Below are positions 48,562-57,055 of a DNA stretch of 64,000 bases, piece by piece. The DNA is from JAGLOK01 sp963677605 (GTDB taxonomy: Bacteria; Bacillota; Clostridia; Christensenellales; UMGS416): assembly GCA_963677605.2 (NCBI GenBank), contig CAXXDX010000006.1, forward strand, positions 930,001-994,000. The letters are read 5' to 3'. The translations under genes and the position numbers were made by a program. A model generated the notes under the pieces. That model did not search any database. It was not told where the DNA came from and saw only the letters and a list, made by a program, of their open reading frames with translations. Every line of letters begins with the position of its first letter. Position 1 is the first letter of the stretch.

Positions 48562-49899
48562 GTGAAAGTACTAATTGTAGAAGATAACATAGGTGATTTC
48601 GAATATATAAGCGAGCTGCTTAATATACAGTTCGGAAAAAACTGTATCGTTCAAAACAGCATCTCTTTAGGCGAAGCCAAACAGCTTGTTAAAACCTCAG
48701 CTTTTGACTTGATTTTGCTTGACCTTGGGCTGTCGGACAGTTCGGGTGTAAAAACAGCTGAAGAAATGGTGCAAAGCTCCAAGGGAATTCCCGTAATTGT
48801 TTTAACAGGCCTGGGAAGTGAAGATGTTGGCCTCCAATCAATAAAAAAAGGTGCGCAGGATTTTCTGGATAAAAACGATTTAGACGACAAAATACTGGGA
48901 AAATCCATCAAGTACTCACTTGAAAGAAAAAAACATCTTGATGATTTGAAAAAGACCGAACAGAAAATTTCATATCTGCTTGACTATACTTCAGATGGCG
49001 TATGTGTTGTGGATTACGGTCTTGAAATCCAGGAGACCAATTCTTCGTTTAGAAAACTTTTAAATATTGAACAAGACAATATTGAAGGCAGTGATATTTC
49101 AACCACAGTGCCTGACTTTAAAAAACCAACTTTCTCATCAAAACTCTCTGAAGCGATTGAAACAGGAAATCAACAAACGTTCGAATGTAATTATGATTGC
49201 GGGCAAGATATCTGGTATGAAATAAAACTTGATCCTTATCCTGGCGGTGTGATAATCTTCGTCAGAGATGTTTCCGAGAGAGTTTCAGAAAAAAAGACAT
49301 TGGATCAGTTAAATAAATCTTTAAGAAAATCCACAGACTCCACAATCAACCTTCTCGCCGAGCTTGTTGAGCTGAAAGAACCGTATACTGCAGGCCACCA
49401 GCTGCGGGTTTCCCGTCTTTGCGAACTCATCGCCGACTATATGGGATTGCCCGATTCAATAAAAAAATCAGCTGTGCTTTCGGCAAAAATCCATGATATT
49501 GGTAAAACTGCCATTCCTTCCGAAATCCTTGTCAAGCCAACAAGCCTTACTCAAAACGAGATGAGCCTTGTAAGATACCATGTTGTCTCAGGTCATAATC
49601 TTGTTAAAAAGATTGATTCTGACATTAAATTATCCGAAATAATATTGCAGCATCACGAAAGGAACGACGGCTCCGGATATCCCAATGGTTTAAAAGAAGA
49701 CGAAATAATGCCCGAGGCTAAACTTCTTGCGGTCGCAGATGTGGTTGACGCAATGCTATCACACAGGCCCTATAGATCAGCTTTGGAAATTGATGACGTA
49801 ATTAAAGAACTGGAAAAAAGCAGAGCTGTATTGTATGATAAAGATATAGTTGATGCTTGTATAAACATATTAAGGCAAAACCTCTTTAGTTATATTTAA
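48562..49899 (+). CDS. Receiver-PAS-HD-GYP response regulator (GTG start)
   Basis: A 445-aa protein: receiver domain (1-120; acceptor D54, K near ILGKSIKYSLE region less typical because the usual KP reads DKND), PAS (about 130-255), then HD-GYP (about 265-435). Catalytic motifs are KIHDIGKTAIPSEIL and HHERNDGSGYPNG. It starts at a GTG six bases after the Rcp1-type stop; GGAGG is 10 bases upstream, overlapping the previous gene's end. It probably hydrolyses cyclic di-GMP. The HD-GYP half closely resembles that of 44449-45507. Confidence 0.9.
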   Translation: MKVLIVEDNIGDFEYISELLNIQFGKNCIVQNSISLGEAKQLVKTSAFDLILLDLGLSDSSGVKTAEEMVQSSKGIPVIVLTGLGSEDVGLQSIKKGAQDFLDKNDLDDKILGKSIKYSLERKKHLDDLKKTEQKISYLLDYTSDGVCVVDYGLEIQETNSSFRKLLNIEQDNIEGSDISTTVPDFKKPTFSSKLSEAIETGNQQTFECNYDCGQDIWYEIKLDPYPGGVIIFVRDVSERVSEKKTLDQLNKSLRKSTDSTINLLAELVELKEPYTAGHQLRVSRLCELIADYMGLPDSIKKSAVLSAKIHDIGKTAIPSEILVKPTSLTQNEMSLVRYHVVSGHNLVKKIDSDIKLSEIILQHHERNDGSGYPNGLKEDEIMPEAKLLAVADVVDAMLSHRPYRSALEIDDVIKELEKSRAVLYDKDIVDACINILRQNLFSYI

Positions 49900-49941
49900 A
49901 TGATGCACAGATCATAGTATTTTCTATGCGGAGGCATTCTT

Positions 49942-52158
49942 ATGGACAATTTTTATAAAGACATTATATTTGAGTCATCATTTGGCTATGCATACCACGA
50001 AATCGTCTTTGATGAAAAAAATAATCCATGCAACTATATCTTTCTTGAAGCAAACAAGGCCTTTGAGAAAATCACTGGCTTAAAGGCAAAAGATATCATC
50101 GGCAGAAAAGCCACAGAGGTGTTTCCAAGCCTTCTAGACGATAATTTTGATTGGATAAAATTTTACGCAGATGCTACTCGAACCGAATCTCATACTTCCT
50201 ATTCACGGCACTCAGATAAGTACGATTTGGATTATTGGATTGATGTTTTTTCTCCAAACAAAAACCATTTCGTTACTTTTTTCAGCTTAATGCAGCTGTC
50301 AGAAACGAATTTCAAAAACCTGTTTAACAACATGCCAATCGGTGGAGTTATATATAAAGTTATAAATGACGGATTGACAGGCGAAGACTATATTGCTTTG
50401 GATTTCAATAAAAAAGCCTGCATTTATGAAGGAAAAAATAAGTTTGATATGGTTGGGAAAACAAGCTATGAATTGCGCCCAAATCTTAATGAATATGGGC
50501 TGCTGGACGTCTTCCGCCATGTTTGGAAAACCGGTATTCCGCAAAAATTCGGCACCAAAAGATATAAAGATACACAATTCAACAATTTTTATGATATAGA
50601 CGTTTTTAGGCTTTCAAAAGATACTATTGTTGCGATATATGACGATGTAAGCGACTTTATTGCATCACAAAATGAGCTGGAAGAAAAAAAAGACAATCTT
50701 CAGGCATATCTTGACAATGCTCCTTATGGAATATTTATTGCTGACAAGTATGGTCACTATGTTGAAGTAAATGAAGAAGCGTGTAGGATTACCGGATATG
50801 AAGAAAACGAGCTGATCGGAAAAACTATATCAGATTTAATCATTGAACCTCAAAAGCAAAAAGCAATCGATTCTTTTAAGCTTCTAAAATCACAAGGTAT
50901 TATTGATATAGAAATTCAATACTTAACAAAATCCGGCGAAATAAGGTGGGGCGGAGTCCGTGCATCAAAACAAAATGACGATAAATATCTTATTTTTGTT
51001 GAAAACATTACAGAAAAAAAAGCTAACAAAGCTATGGTGAGCCGCTTCGAAAACATTTTAAACATGGAGTTTATGGGGTATATATTTGTCGATTTTGACG
51101 GAACAATACTTCACTCAAATGATTATTTCGCAAACGTTCATGGCTTAAAAGCGGATGAAATCATCGGAGAAAACCTGCGGATTTTTCACACTGAAGAGCA
51201 GCTGCCTGCTGCAATGGAAACAGTAAGACAGATAAAAGAAGATCAGACAATGAAATATTATGAAGTAATGCATTGGGACAGCAAAAATAAACGTGAATTT
51301 CCAATGCTTATGAGCGCAACAGTGATGAAAGATGAAAATGGCAGTCCCCAGTATATAGCTGCACTTGCACAAGATATTACAGACTATAAGATTCTTGAAG
51401 AAAAAAATACACAGATGCAGATGATGCTTCAAAACCAGCAAAAGCTTGAATCCATAGGCACTCTGGCGAGCGGCGTTGCGCATGAAATCAACAACCCGAT
51501 TAACGGCATAATGAACTACAGCCAGTTGATTGCCGACAGCACCGAACAAGACAGCGAAAACTATATTTTTGCAAACGAGATAATTAAAGAAACAAAGAGG
51601 GTTGCAGGAATTGTAAACAGCCTCCTTCAGTTTTCAAGACAGGGGAAAACTTCATATTCCAACGCGCTGATAAGCGATATAATAAACTCCAGCAGGATGC
51701 TGATAGAAACCTTAATAAAGCATGATTATATTGATTTTACGGTAGACATCCAAGACAATCTGCCCCAGATAAGATGCCGGAGCCAGCAGATACAACAAGT
51801 GTTATTAAACCTTATAACAAATGCAGCGGACTCTCTTTCGGAAAAATACGGAAAAGAAACAGACAAAAAGAAACTGCAACTTAGAGCTTTGCTTATAAAT
51901 AAAAACAATAAGGAATATGTTCAGATACAGGTGGAAGACAACGGAATGGGAATATCAGGTGAAATAAAAACACAGATATTTGATCCGTTTTTCACCACCA
52001 AGCCCAGAAATAAAGGTACAGGTCTGGGTCTTGCAATTAGCTATGGCATAATCAGCGAGCATCAGGGTGATATATATTTCGAGTCGGAAAAGAATATCAA
52101 TACAATATTTTTTGTAGATATCCCTGTTTCTGCCGATAAGAATCAACTGCTTATATAA
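49942..52158 (+). CDS. Cytoplasmic multi-PAS sensor histidine kinase (paralogue)
   Basis: A 738-aa soluble kinase with four PAS-like domains (about 1-115, 115-235, 250-355 and 365-480; for example APYGIFIADKYGHYVEVNEE and MGYIFVDFDGTILHSNDYFA). The kinase core LASGVAHEINNPINGIMNYS, IQQVLLNLITNAADSL and GTGLGLAISYGIISEHQG is almost identical in layout to the kinase at 42212-44419, so the two arose by duplication. It ends a plus-strand operon of kinase, Rcp1-type receiver and receiver-PAS-HD-GYP. It ends 4 bases before the convergent kinase gene. Confidence 0.92.
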   Translation: MDNFYKDIIFESSFGYAYHEIVFDEKNNPCNYIFLEANKAFEKITGLKAKDIIGRKATEVFPSLLDDNFDWIKFYADATRTESHTSYSRHSDKYDLDYWIDVFSPNKNHFVTFFSLMQLSETNFKNLFNNMPIGGVIYKVINDGLTGEDYIALDFNKKACIYEGKNKFDMVGKTSYELRPNLNEYGLLDVFRHVWKTGIPQKFGTKRYKDTQFNNFYDIDVFRLSKDTIVAIYDDVSDFIASQNELEEKKDNLQAYLDNAPYGIFIADKYGHYVEVNEEACRITGYEENELIGKTISDLIIEPQKQKAIDSFKLLKSQGIIDIEIQYLTKSGEIRWGGVRASKQNDDKYLIFVENITEKKANKAMVSRFENILNMEFMGYIFVDFDGTILHSNDYFANVHGLKADEIIGENLRIFHTEEQLPAAMETVRQIKEDQTMKYYEVMHWDSKNKREFPMLMSATVMKDENGSPQYIAALAQDITDYKILEEKNTQMQMMLQNQQKLESIGTLASGVAHEINNPINGIMNYSQLIADSTEQDSENYIFANEIIKETKRVAGIVNSLLQFSRQGKTSYSNALISDIINSSRMLIETLIKHDYIDFTVDIQDNLPQIRCRSQQIQQVLLNLITNAADSLSEKYGKETDKKKLQLRALLINKNNKEYVQIQVEDNGMGISGEIKTQIFDPFFTTKPRNKGTGLGLAISYGIISEHQGDIYFESEKNINTIFFVDIPVSADKNQLLI

Positions 52159-52162
52159 AAAG

Positions 52163-53425
52163 TTAAATGGCTGTTAATGATACTGTAAAAGTCGTTCCTT
52201 CCTGCGCATTGCTTCGAACACTTATTTTACCTTTATGAGACAAAACTATTTCTCTGGCTATTGACAAACCAAGGCCATAGCTGTTTTTATGTCTTGTTCG
52301 TGCTTTGTCACCTCTTACAAATCTGTTGAATATAACATCAGCCTTGTCATCATCAATAAGTTCACCCATATTATTAACTTCGATTACCGCTTTTGCTCCA
52401 TCTTTAAAAAGCCTGATTTTTATCTTTGACTTCTCATCGGCATATTTATTTGCGTTATCTAAAAGAATACAAACAAGTTGTTTTATCTGCCCTACATCCG
52501 CTTTTACATATATATCTTCTTCTATATCTGATTCAAGCTCTCTACCCGATTCAAACATTACAGCCTCGAATGGAAGAACACTTTCAGAAACAGCATTGCT
52601 TAGTTGAATTCTCGTATGTTCTTCAAGGTTCTCGCTGGCATCAACTCTGGCAAGAAACAGCATATCCTCAACAAGCTTTTTCATACGCTTTGCTTCCTGT
52701 TCAATATAAGTTATCCATTTCTTTTTCTCTTTTTCATCTTCAATGCTGCTCGATAATAAAATCGATGTGTTTGCAAGCATAACGGTAATCGGAGTCTTAA
52801 GCTCATGTGAAGCATCAGCCACAAACTGCTGTTGCTTTTGCCAAGCGCTTTGTATAGGTTTAATTGCTATCTTCGAAAGCAATAAGCTAACAAGGAAAAA
52901 TGCACCTAAGCTTATTAAACCAATCACACTGTAGTTAATAATCTGTTGACGTATAAAGCTTCTTTCATAACTTATATCAATAAATCCGATAACCCTCGTC
53001 ATATCATCAAAATTATATACCTTATAACGAATGTTTAAGCTTTTTATAGTTCCTTCATCTGCGCTTTGTTCAAGCGCCTGCTCAACTGCATCTGTAAAAA
53101 TGCTTTCATCCAGCTGTCTGCTGAAATCATCTATTATTACTATCTCGTTTTCTTCATCCAGAGTCACAAAAAACGCTGAAAAAGGTGAAAATCCATCAAA
53201 AGGCTTTTCTCTTTTAATCATCGGAACATCATTTTCTTCTATATCATAGGGCAGCTTTTTGTCGTTTAGCTCTATTCTCATGTAATTATCGTTAAGGCTT
53301 CTAAAGCTTTCAGTTTCCATCCTGTTTGCCGAAGATATAATCAATGCTGTAAATGTTATTACCAAAACTATACTCAAGAGCAGCATAGTTATAAGCAAAA
53401 GTCGGTTTCTCAGCTTTTTAATCAT
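52163..53425 (-). CDS. Two-component sensor histidine kinase (OmpR partner)
   Basis: A 420-aa kinase with helix 1 at about 8-30, an external sensor of about 130 residues, helix 2 at about 163-184, and a kinase core without HAMP or PAS. The phospho-His is H207 (FVADASHELKTPITVMLANT), followed by QLVCILLDNANKYAD and SYGLGLSIAREIVLSHKG. It overlaps its response-regulator gene by 8 bases. No terminator is visible before the convergent PAS kinase; only 4 bases separate the stops. Confidence 0.92.
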   Translation of the reverse strand: MIKKLRNRLLLITMLLLSIVLVITFTALIISSANRMETESFRSLNDNYMRIELNDKKLPYDIEENDVPMIKREKPFDGFSPFSAFFVTLDEENEIVIIDDFSRQLDESIFTDAVEQALEQSADEGTIKSLNIRYKVYNFDDMTRVIGFIDISYERSFIRQQIINYSVIGLISLGAFFLVSLLLSKIAIKPIQSAWQKQQQFVADASHELKTPITVMLANTSILLSSSIEDEKEKKKWITYIEQEAKRMKKLVEDMLFLARVDASENLEEHTRIQLSNAVSESVLPFEAVMFESGRELESDIEEDIYVKADVGQIKQLVCILLDNANKYADEKSKIKIRLFKDGAKAVIEVNNMGELIDDDKADVIFNRFVRGDKARTRHKNSYGLGLSIAREIVLSHKGKISVRSNAQEGTTFTVSLTAI

Positions 53426-54095
53426 CTGTATCCTCCAACTTATATCCAGCCATGCGTATTGTTTTTATCTGAACTTTTGAACCTACATAGAAAAGTTTTT
53501 TTCTGATGAAAGAGATATAGGCTTCAACGTTATTGTCTTCTGTGTCCGACTCTATTCCCCACACTTTATCAATTAAAGTGTCTTTTGACGTAATAATCTG
53601 AGGAGTAGACATTAATATTGAAAGTATCTGAAATTCTTTATTACTCAGATTTACTGACTTTGTTTTTCCCGATAATGCATATGTATTCATATTAAGCACT
53701 ATGTCTCCAAATGAAAGCTCATCAATAACGACTTCTCCAAGCCGCCGAGACATAGCCCGAATCCTTGCAAGTAGCTCCTTTGGAGCAAAAGGCTTTACCA
53801 TATAGTCGTCAGCACCTGCATCAAGCCCAGTGATTTTGTCGTCTATCTCGCTTTTTGCAGTAAGCATTATCGTAGGTGTTGCAACTTTTTGTTTCCTGAG
53901 CATCTTTATAACATCATATCCGTTAAGCTTGGGAAGCATCACATCCAGCACTATAACATCATATTCATTATTTGAGGCATAATACAAACCATCCATACCG
54001 TTGTCCACGGCATCGACGAAATAGTCCTGATCTTTCATTATCTGCTCCAATGCCTCAGATAAATGGATGTCATCTTCAACTATAAGTACTTTCAT
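53418..54095 (-). CDS. OmpR family response regulator
   Basis: A 225-aa regulator: receiver (1-115; D8/D9 pocket, acceptor D51, K in MVKPFAPKELLARI) and winged-helix DNA-binding domain (125-222; NLSNKEFQILSILMSTPQII and VEAYISFIRKKLFYVGSKVQ, ending IKTIRMAGYKLED). Cognate kinase overlaps downstream. A promoter (54120-54148) and a cluster of TTTTAAGG-type repeats (54161-54208) lie between it and the divergent VTC operon, suggesting autoregulation and control of that operon. Confidence 0.93.
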   Translation of the reverse strand: MKVLIVEDDIHLSEALEQIMKDQDYFVDAVDNGMDGLYYASNNEYDVIVLDVMLPKLNGYDVIKMLRKQKVATPTIMLTAKSEIDDKITGLDAGADDYMVKPFAPKELLARIRAMSRRLGEVVIDELSFGDIVLNMNTYALSGKTKSVNLSNKEFQILSILMSTPQIITSKDTLIDKVWGIESDTEDNNVEAYISFIRKKLFYVGSKVQIKTIRMAGYKLEDTDD

Positions 54096-54119
54096 AAATC
54101 CTTTTCTCTCCTAAATTAT

Positions 54120-54148
54120 ATTATAACCTCAGCACCTTGTCTGCACAA
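54120..54148 (-). promoter_or_regulatory. Promoter of the OmpR-type two-component operon
   Basis: The minus strand reads TTGTGC, a 17-base spacer and a perfect TATAAT, 25 bases before the regulator ATG. The -35 match is partial, as expected for an activated promoter. Confidence 0.58.
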
Positions 54149-54160
54149 ACACAATATAGT

Positions 54161-54208
54161 CCTTAAACCTGAAAGCTAGCTTAAAACGCTTTTAAGGTTG
54201 TTTTAAGG
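54161..54208. promoter_or_regulatory. Cluster of TTTTAAGG repeats between divergent operons
   Basis: CCTTAAA (54161-54167), CTTAAAA-CGC-TTTTAAG (54180-54196, inverted) and TTTTAAGG twice at 54190 and 54201, an 11-base period typical of OmpR-family tandem sites. It lies upstream of the regulator promoter and 45 bases before the VTC gene, so one element could serve both directions. Confidence 0.6.
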
Positions 54209-54253
54209 ATTAAAGTGTAAAGTAAACGTATCAAAAGCACAGGAGGCAACAAA

Positions 54254-54970
54254 ATGGATAAGACAACTCTTAAAAGATATGAAAAAAAATATATGATTAA
54301 TCAAAATCAGGTTGATGCGTTAATGTCCCTAATCGGAAAATATATTGAGCCAGATGAGTTTCATAAATACACCATCTGCAACATTTATTATGACACAGGA
54401 AATTATGAGCTTATAAGAAGATCCATCGAAAAACCTGTTTATAAAGAAAAGCTGCGCCTTAGAAGTTACGGGACACCGACGGAAGATGACAATGTATTTT
54501 TTGAAATAAAAAAGAAATATAAAAAGGAAGTTTTTAAAAGAAGGGTGTCCATGACCGCATCAGAATTTGAGTCATACAAGAGCAAAGGAATTTCACCGGA
54601 TGCTTCAAAACAGGTTCTTAGTGAAATCGAATACTTTATGTCGGTATATAATCCAAAACCCAAGATTTATATCGCATATGAAAGGTCTGCATTCACCGGC
54701 GCGTTTGACGAAGGCCTAAGAATTACATTTGACGAAAATATAAGATTCCGAAATGATGACCTTGATCTTAATCTCGGAGACAGAGGAACAACGATACTTC
54801 CTAGCGGCAAGTATATCATGGAGATTAAAACACTGGGTTCAATGCCACTGTGGCTGAGTCATGCGTTAAACGAAGTAAAAATCTATCCTCATTCGTTTTC
54901 CAAGTATGGACACTGCTACCTCAACTATATAATGAAAAATAATGACTTTGCTTTCAATTATGCAAGCTAA
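54254..54970 (+). CDS. VTC domain protein (polyphosphate polymerase domain)
   Basis: A 238-aa protein that is essentially one VTC domain, the tunnel-fold catalytic domain of polyphosphate polymerase (yeast Vtc4). Basic and acidic tunnel motifs are seen: LKRYEKKYMI, YKEKLRLRSYG, FFEIKKKYKKEVFKRR, YERSAFTG, LRITFDENIRFR and YIMEIKTLG. In bacteria this domain is commonly paired with DUF4956 and CotH-type or surface proteins, and its product is not well established. AGGAGG precedes the ATG. It is the first of three genes. Confidence 0.88.
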   Translation: MDKTTLKRYEKKYMINQNQVDALMSLIGKYIEPDEFHKYTICNIYYDTGNYELIRRSIEKPVYKEKLRLRSYGTPTEDDNVFFEIKKKYKKEVFKRRVSMTASEFESYKSKGISPDASKQVLSEIEYFMSVYNPKPKIYIAYERSAFTGAFDEGLRITFDENIRFRNDDLDLNLGDRGTTILPSGKYIMEIKTLGSMPLWLSHALNEVKIYPHSFSKYGHCYLNYIMKNNDFAFNYAS

Positions 54971-54983
54971 GAAGGAGAAATAA

Positions 54984-55634
54984 ATGTTTGAAAATTTTGA
55001 CCTTATAACAACTTTAGTAAGAATAAGTGCTTCACTGGCACTCGGTTTTGTAATCGCACTATTTTATATGTATAAAAGTACATACAATAAGCCATTCGTT
55101 ATAAACCTCGTACTTCTTCCCGCTATTGTAGGTGCTGTTATCTCAATTGTAAACGGCAACCTCGGAACAGGCGTTGCGGTTATGGGCGCATTCAGCCTTG
55201 TTCGTTTCCGCTCAATACCCGGGACAGCTAAAGAGATTGGCTATATATTCTTTGCAATGGCAGTGGGCCTTGCAACCGGAATGGGATATATACCATATGC
55301 GGCGCTGTTTACAATACTGGTTGGAGTTGTATCGGTAATACTGTTTAAAAGCAAATTCGGCGAACCCAAAATACACACAAAACAGCTAAAAATAACTATA
55401 CCTGAAAATCTGGAATATTCCGATCTTTTCAATGATCTGTTTGAAGAATATACAGACAGCAACAAATTAAAAAGAGTTAAGACATCTAACCTCGGCAGTT
55501 TGTTTCAGCTCCATTATGATATAATCTTAAAGGACGAAAACAAAGAAAAAGAATTCATAGACAAAATAAGATGCCGTAACGGCAATCTGGATATAATATG
55601 CGGGCAGATATCAGATGCCAGCGATGTGCTCTAA
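54984..55634 (+). CDS. DUF4956 family membrane protein
   Basis: A 216-aa protein with four hydrophobic segments in residues 1-120 (RISASLALGFVIALFYMY, VLLPAIVGAVISIVNG, EIGYIFFAMAVGLATGMGY, AALFTILVGVVSVILF) and a soluble C-terminal domain (about 125-216). The loop NLGTGVAVMGAFSLVRFRSI followed by PGTAKEI is the family signature. It follows the VTC gene by 13 bases; the pair recurs across bacteria, suggesting a membrane partner for the VTC enzyme. Confidence 0.9.
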   Translation: MFENFDLITTLVRISASLALGFVIALFYMYKSTYNKPFVINLVLLPAIVGAVISIVNGNLGTGVAVMGAFSLVRFRSIPGTAKEIGYIFFAMAVGLATGMGYIPYAALFTILVGVVSVILFKSKFGEPKIHTKQLKITIPENLEYSDLFNDLFEEYTDSNKLKRVKTSNLGSLFQLHYDIILKDENKEKEFIDKIRCRNGNLDIICGQISDASDVL

Positions 55635-55646
55635 GGAGAGAAAACC

Positions 55647-56924
55647 ATGAAAAAGAAAATAATAATAATTACACTTTCAATGATTATGCTGATTGCACTG
55701 GCTTTTGCAGGCTGCACAGCAGAAAATACCGAGAGTGATGCTAATACAGCAAATTCGGAACAAACATCACAAGCAAGCGACACAAGCCAAACAGCCACAG
55801 TATCAAACAATACTTACTCAGACAACAGCAGCTCAGACAACAGCGCGGAAAACATCACAACAAATGTTGAAGGCTCTATTCTTGATGTAACTGAACTTTT
55901 TACCGAAAGGGATTTGGAACAGGAAGCAGATTTAGATGAAGCAACTTATATCGACATTTCAGATAACGAAGACGTGAAGATTACCGAAAAAGGTGTATAT
56001 GTAATAAGTGGTGAAGCAACCAATATTACAATACAAGTTGATGCAGATGATGAAAAAGTTCAGCTGGTGCTGGATGGAGTCAGTATTACAAATGATAACA
56101 TGGCGGCAATCAATATCCTCGCAGCCGATAAAGTGTTTATTACACTGACTGACAGTATAAATACTATAGAGGTGACAGGAAGTTACGAAGACACGTCCGT
56201 TGACTCTGCAATCTCCTCCAGAGCTGACCTTGTGCTAAACGGACTGGGAACACTGGAAATCGTCTCGAACCAAGGAAACGGAATAACATCAAAAGATGAC
56301 CTGAAAATAACCGGAGGTACATATAACATAGCATCACAAAAAGATGGCATCGAAGCCAATGACTCGATAAGAATATACGGCGGCAACTTCACCATCTACT
56401 CCAACAAAGATGCGCTTCACAGCGAAAACAACGAAAACGAATCACTCGGCTATATCTATATCTACAACGGAACGTTCAACATTAGCGCCGCTGATGATGC
56501 AATCCAAGGCAATGCTATTGTTCAAATCGACGGCGGAGTAATTAATATTATAACTTGTACAGAAGGTATTGAAGGCACTTACGTCCAGATAAACGGCGGA
56601 CAGATTGATATTTATGCAACCGATGACGGTATTAACGCCACAAGGAAAAGCGATTACGACATAACTATTGAGGTAAACGGCGGAGATATTGACGTAAGCA
56701 TGGCAGGCGGAGATACAGATGCATTTGATGCAAACGGCAATCTTTATATAAACGGAGGAACTATCAATATATCAGCAAGCTCTGCGTTTGACTACGACAA
56801 CACCGGTGAAATGACTGGAGGCGATGTCACAGTAAACGGAGAAACCGTAACAGTTCTTACACCATCGCAAATGCCGGGCGGCCCTGGCGGCGGCGGAAAA
56901 CCGGGCGGCGGAAGACACGGTTAA
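55647..56924 (+). CDS. Lipoprotein with beta-helix carbohydrate-binding-type domain
   Basis: A 425-aa surface lipoprotein. The signal MKKKIIIITLSMIMLIALAF ends at lipobox AFAGC, giving a lipid-anchored Cys22. A Ser/Thr/Asn/Gln-rich linker (to about 75) leads to a right-handed beta-helix-like domain with GG-turn repeats (LKITGGTYNIASQKDGIEAN, IRIYGGNFTIYS, YIYIYNGTFNISAADDAI). It ends in a Gly/Pro-rich tail (PGGPGGGGKPGGGRHG). Such proteins accompany VTC/DUF4956 and CotH kinase genes, but no CotH gene is present here. A glycan or polymer-binding role is inference. Confidence 0.82.
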   Translation: MKKKIIIITLSMIMLIALAFAGCTAENTESDANTANSEQTSQASDTSQTATVSNNTYSDNSSSDNSAENITTNVEGSILDVTELFTERDLEQEADLDEATYIDISDNEDVKITEKGVYVISGEATNITIQVDADDEKVQLVLDGVSITNDNMAAINILAADKVFITLTDSINTIEVTGSYEDTSVDSAISSRADLVLNGLGTLEIVSNQGNGITSKDDLKITGGTYNIASQKDGIEANDSIRIYGGNFTIYSNKDALHSENNENESLGYIYIYNGTFNISAADDAIQGNAIVQIDGGVINIITCTEGIEGTYVQINGGQIDIYATDDGINATRKSDYDITIEVNGGDIDVSMAGGDTDAFDANGNLYINGGTINISASSAFDYDNTGEMTGGDVTVNGETVTVLTPSQMPGGPGGGGKPGGGRHG

Positions 56925-56965
56925 GTTTATAGCAATATCACTAACATCCTTATACACACTGACAC

Positions 56966-56996
56966 AAAAACCGCTCTTACTATTTAGGCGGTTTTT
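56966..56996 (+). terminator. Terminator of the VTC operon
   Basis: AAAAACCGC and GCGGTTTTT pair around a 13-base loop, 42 bases after the lipoprotein stop; the right arm supplies the T tract. Confidence 0.8.
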
Positions 56997-57022
56997 GATT
57001 ACACTTTTACTTGAGCTTAGTT

Positions 57023-57028
57023 TATAAT
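57023..57028 (+). promoter_or_regulatory. -10 box before the GH43 gene
   Basis: A perfect TATAAT lies 28 bases before the ATG at 57056. The -35 region (ACACTT at 17 bases) is weak. GCGAGG precedes the start codon. Confidence 0.4.
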
Positions 57029-57055
57029 TGGTAAAAAAGAAACTGCGAGGCATTC

